From: Candidatus Flexicrinis affinis
GTDB lineage: Bacteria; Chloroflexota; Anaerolineae; Aggregatilineales; Phototrophicaceae
Reading direction: 5' to 3'
Assembly (NCBI GenBank): GCA_016716525.1
Contig: JADJWE010000009.1
Coordinates: forward strand, 248,001 to 312,000
DNA length: 64,000 nt
In this document: positions 61,514-64,000 of the stretch, piece by piece
How the letters are laid out: every line of letters starts with the position of its first letter
Position numbering within the stretch: position 1 is the stretch's first letter
Program-made: the position numbers and the translations under genes
The notes under the pieces: model-generated
What the model saw: the letters and a program-made list of their open reading frames with translations, nothing else
Told to the model about the DNA's origin: nothing
Database searches by the model: none

Positions 61514-63124
61514 ATGTCGGTTCAGATTCTTCAAGGGGGATTGATCGTCTCATGTCAGGCACGGCCGGAGGACGTGTTGACCGACGCCGGCTTTCTGGCG
61601 GACATGGCGCGCGCCGCCGAAGCGGGCGGGGCAGTCGCTATTCGCGCGAACGGTCCGCGCAACATCGAGGCAATCCGGGACGCCGTCGACATCCCGATCA
61701 TCGGTATCTACAAGCAGGATTGGCGTGGCGTCGGCACGCGCATCACGCCGACGATCGACGCCGCACGGGCGATCTACGATGCCGGCGCGAGCGCGATCGC
61801 GTTCGACGCAACGCGGCGTTGGGGCGACGAGGGTCGACCCTCCCCAGCCGAGATGATCGCACGAATCCACGCCGATCTGGACGTTGTGGTGATGGCCGAC
61901 ATCTCGACGTTCGACGAGGGCATCGCCGCAGCAGAAGCTGGCGCCGATCTGATCGCCACCACCCTGTCAGGCTACACAGATTACAGCCCGCAGATGCACA
62001 CACCGGACTACGAACTCGTGAAGCGCCTGAGCGCCGCGCTTGAGGTCCCCGTCGTTATGGAAGGCCGAATCTCGACGCCGGACGAGGCCGCGCGCGGTCT
62101 GCGCGCCGGTGCGTTTGCGGTCGTCGTCGGCTCGATGATCACGCGCCCGCGCTTCATCGTGTCACGTTACGTCGCGGCGATGCGGCCGGAAACAGACGTC
62201 GCGCCCGTCATTGCGGTCGACATCGGCGGGACCAAGATTGCCGCGGCGATCATGCTGCCGTCCGGCGACCTCGCGCACGCGACCCGCATTCCCACCGAAC
62301 CCCAGCGCGGCGGTGAAGACGTCCTCGTGCGCGCTGCCGGCCTTGTCGCTGACTTACGCACGAAGGCGCCCGATGCCGCGTCGATCGGCGTGTCGACCGG
62401 CGGTGAGGTCGACTCGCTGGGGCGCGTCCGGTTCGCAACGTCGCTGTTGCCGGGGTGGACGGGCATGCGGATCACCGAGCGCATGCAAGCGCAGTTCGAT
62501 CTGCTGACTGTGACCGACAACGACGGCGTATGCGCGGCGGCAGCGGAGGCGCTGCGCGGGGCGGGGCAGGGGTACGACAACGTGTTGGGCGTCGCCATTG
62601 GCACCGGCCTCGGCGCGGGCTGGATCGTGGATGGCCGGCCGATGCGCCTGCGCGACGCGGCCAGCCTGAAGCTCGGCCACATGCCGGTCGATCCGGAAGG
62701 GCTGCCGTGCACGTGCGGCCTGCGCGGGTGCCTCGAGACGCGTGTGTCCGGGCCGGCTCTTGCACTGGCATACGCCGAACGCGCCGGTGTCGATCCGATG
62801 ACTGTCACCGGCCAGACCGTGCAGGCCGCGGCGGAATCCGGAGATCCGGCGGCGCTAGCGGCCATCGGGGCGATGGCACGTTGGCTGGCAATCGGCCTGG
62901 CGTCGGCGGTCGACCTGCTGCGCCCAAACGTGATCGTGATCGGTGGCAGCGTCGCCGGGCTGGGCGATCTCCTGTTTGGGCCGCTGCGGTCCGCATTTGC
63001 CGAGCGGGTCTATCCGTCGCTCACCGACACGTTGATCGTATCGGCGCGCTACGGTGGCGAGGCTGGGCTGGTGGGGGCGGGCCTCATGGCCCAACAGCTC
63101 CAGCGGCAGGGACCGTCGCATTAG
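61514..63124 (+). CDS. NanE epimerase - ROK kinase fusion (amino-sugar catabolism)
   Basis: 536 residues. Part 1 (~1-225) is an N-acetylmannosamine-6-phosphate 2-epimerase: ILQGGLIVSCQARPEDVL, IPIIGIYKQDW, TLSGYTDYS, VPVVMEGRISTPDEAARGLRAGAFAVVVGSMITRP. Part 2 (~232-535) is a ROK sugar kinase: IAVDIGGTKIAAAIMLPSG, IGTGLGAGWIVDG, and the zinc motif PCTCGLRGCLETR (~397-410). ROK kinases beside NanE phosphorylate ManNAc, giving ManNAc-6-P that NanE turns into GlcNAc-6-P. The domain order (epimerase first) channels both steps in one chain. Divergent from the sugar ABC operon. The 3' end overlaps the convergent sensor kinase by 41 bp. Confidence 0.93.
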   Translation: MSVQILQGGLIVSCQARPEDVLTDAGFLADMARAAEAGGAVAIRANGPRNIEAIRDAVDIPIIGIYKQDWRGVGTRITPTIDAARAIYDAGASAIAFDATRRWGDEGRPSPAEMIARIHADLDVVVMADISTFDEGIAAAEAGADLIATTLSGYTDYSPQMHTPDYELVKRLSAALEVPVVMEGRISTPDEAARGLRAGAFAVVVGSMITRPRFIVSRYVAAMRPETDVAPVIAVDIGGTKIAAAIMLPSGDLAHATRIPTEPQRGGEDVLVRAAGLVADLRTKAPDAASIGVSTGGEVDSLGRVRFATSLLPGWTGMRITERMQAQFDLLTVTDNDGVCAAAAEALRGAGQGYDNVLGVAIGTGLGAGWIVDGRPMRLRDAASLKLGHMPVDPEGLPCTCGLRGCLETRVSGPALALAYAERAGVDPMTVTGQTVQAAAESGDPAALAAIGAMARWLAIGLASAVDLLRPNVIVIGGSVAGLGDLLFGPLRSAFAERVYPSLTDTLIVSARYGGEAGLVGAGLMAQQLQRQGPSH

Positions 63125-64000
63125 GTTCACCCGGCGGATCGGTGTCAATCGTCAGCTCGACGACGGTCCCGCGACCGGGCATCGCGTCGATTTTGAGGTG
63201 TCCGCCGACCAACGCGGCGCGTTCATGCATGCCCATCAAGCCGAAATGCCCCGAACTGGTCAGGGTCACCAGTTCTGCCGGCGGTGTGAATCCGACACCA
63301 TCATCGGCGATGCGCAGGACCGCGTGTCCGTTCTGGGCGCCGAACTCGATTTCGACGGCGCGCGCGTTGGCATGGCGCTGTACGTTGTTGAGGGCTTCTT
63401 GCGCAATGCGATACACCGCAAGCTCTTGGTCGGGCTTCAGCTTGGGCGGCGAGCCGGGGAGCGTAAACTCAGCGCCGGCGTCTCGCGCGAGCGATTCGAG
63501 GGCTGTCGACAACCCCAGTTCGGCGAGGTAATGCGGGTGCAGCGCTTGACTGAAGCGCCGCACTTCGGCAATGGCCTGCTCGATCATGCCGCGCATGTCG
63601 GCGGCGAGTGCATCCGAACTTGGATCGCCGCGTTTGAGGCTGCGCTGGATCATCTGCGCTTTGTGCCCCAGCGCGATCAACGTTTGCACGGTTTCGTCGT
63701 GAAGCTCGCGCGAGAGGCGCGCGCGTTCCTCTTCCTGCACCTGCGTCACCATGCCGACATAGTCCTGCAGCGCCGCACGCGAGTCCCGCACGCGTGAGGC
63801 CATGTCGCCCAACGCCGTGCGCAGGTCGCGGATTTCGGTGACGCCGTTGATGGGTAGGGCCGTCGCGTCGTAATCGCCTTGTCCGATACGCACTGCGCGC
63901 AGCCGCAGCTCTTGCAGCGGCCGAACGACGTAGCGAACGCCGAGGAACAGCACCAGCAGCGAGACGATCACGGCCACGGCGAGAATAAGCGGCGTGATCT
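63084..64000 (-). CDS. NarL-type sensor histidine kinase, C-terminal part (runs off window)
   Basis: The frame continues through the window edge (upstream text ..ITPLILAVAVIVSLLVLFLG is a membrane helix), so a start cannot be set. Visible order: membrane helix, HAMP domain (VRPLQELRLRAVRIGQGDYDATALPINGVTEIRDL), HisKA_3 dimer/phosphoacceptor ERARLSRELHDETVQTLIALGHKAQ (His in RELHD), then HATPase_c with EALNNVQRHANA (N box), RIADDGVGF (G1) and GHFGLMGMHERAALVGG (G2). It would phosphorylate a LuxR/NarL response regulator, not seen here. The 3' end overlaps the convergent NanE-ROK gene by 41 bp. Confidence 0.93.
   Translation of the reverse strand, partial: ITPLILAVAVIVSLLVLFLGVRYVVRPLQELRLRAVRIGQGDYDATALPINGVTEIRDLRTALGDMASRVRDSRAALQDYVGMVTQVQEEERARLSRELHDETVQTLIALGHKAQMIQRSLKRGDPSSDALAADMRGMIEQAIAEVRRFSQALHPHYLAELGLSTALESLARDAGAEFTLPGSPPKLKPDQELAVYRIAQEALNNVQRHANARAVEIEFGAQNGHAVLRIADDGVGFTPPAELVTLTSSGHFGLMGMHERAALVGGHLKIDAMPGRGTVVELTIDTDPPGEPNATVPAAGAVGP

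Overview
The window is GC-rich, densely coded bacterial DNA. No rRNA, tRNA or CRISPR array was seen. The gene style points to a Chloroflexota (Anaerolineae-like) heterotroph. Evidence for this is a receptor-type Ser/Thr kinase with LysM and WD40 modules, many secreted beta-propellers with Thr/Pro-rich linkers, STAND and TPR proteins, a CIRCE-controlled groES-groEL operon, and a sugar ABC transporter beside a NanE-ROK kinase fusion. The phylum call is inference from gene content, not from a marker tree.

Layout. 1-5 kb: start of an XRE-STAND regulator, a secreted protein, a nitrilase-fold protein that lacks its catalytic Cys, an F420-type (DUF385) protein, a 38-residue membrane peptide and a VOC dioxygenase-like protein. 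5-11 kb: a GMC oxidoreductase, then two secreted beta-propeller proteins made of three copies of one ~480-residue unit. 11-14 kb: a small membrane protein and groES-groEL with CIRCE. 14-19.5 kb: a PH-like membrane protein, a GNAT gene carrying two suspicious poly-G islands, a MerR operon with a classical 19-bp-spacer promoter, an orphan ccmB and a nucleosidase-like secreted protein. 19.5-23.5 kb: a cytochrome P450 facing a TrkH/RCK potassium uptake operon. 23.6-27.7 kb: the kinase-LysM-WD40 receptor and a YprB-like nuclease. 27.8-30.6 kb: a LarA-family nickel-pincer enzyme translationally coupled to an FGGY kinase. 30.7-43.1 kb: hydrolases, DUF1801 pair, TolB-like propellers, tag, a serine beta-lactamase-like protein, a CAP protein, GNAT, an APH-like kinase and a VapBC pair. 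43.1-53.4 kb: a secreted protein, ald, an SH3-glycosidase, a propeller, a J-domain operon divergent from a STAND-TPR protein, and a CBM48 protein. 53.5-56.7 kb: cystathionine beta-synthase, a MntA-HepT toxin-antitoxin pair and a tyrosine recombinase in one direction. 56.8-64 kb: a carbohydrate locus (solute-binding protein, two permeases, GH88/105-like hydrolase, divergent NanE-ROK fusion) and the end of a NarL-type sensor kinase.

Three things stand out. First, a modular multi-hairpin repeat occurs five times, always in the same orientation and downstream of a minus-strand gene, with a conserved GGGGCGCTGCCCC-type end and an interchangeable central palindrome. Second, the LarA-FGGY pair suggests a sugar-acid epimerisation plus phosphorylation route. 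Third, the NanE-ROK/ABC/GH88-105 locus looks like uptake and catabolism of an amino-sugar/uronic-acid oligosaccharide.
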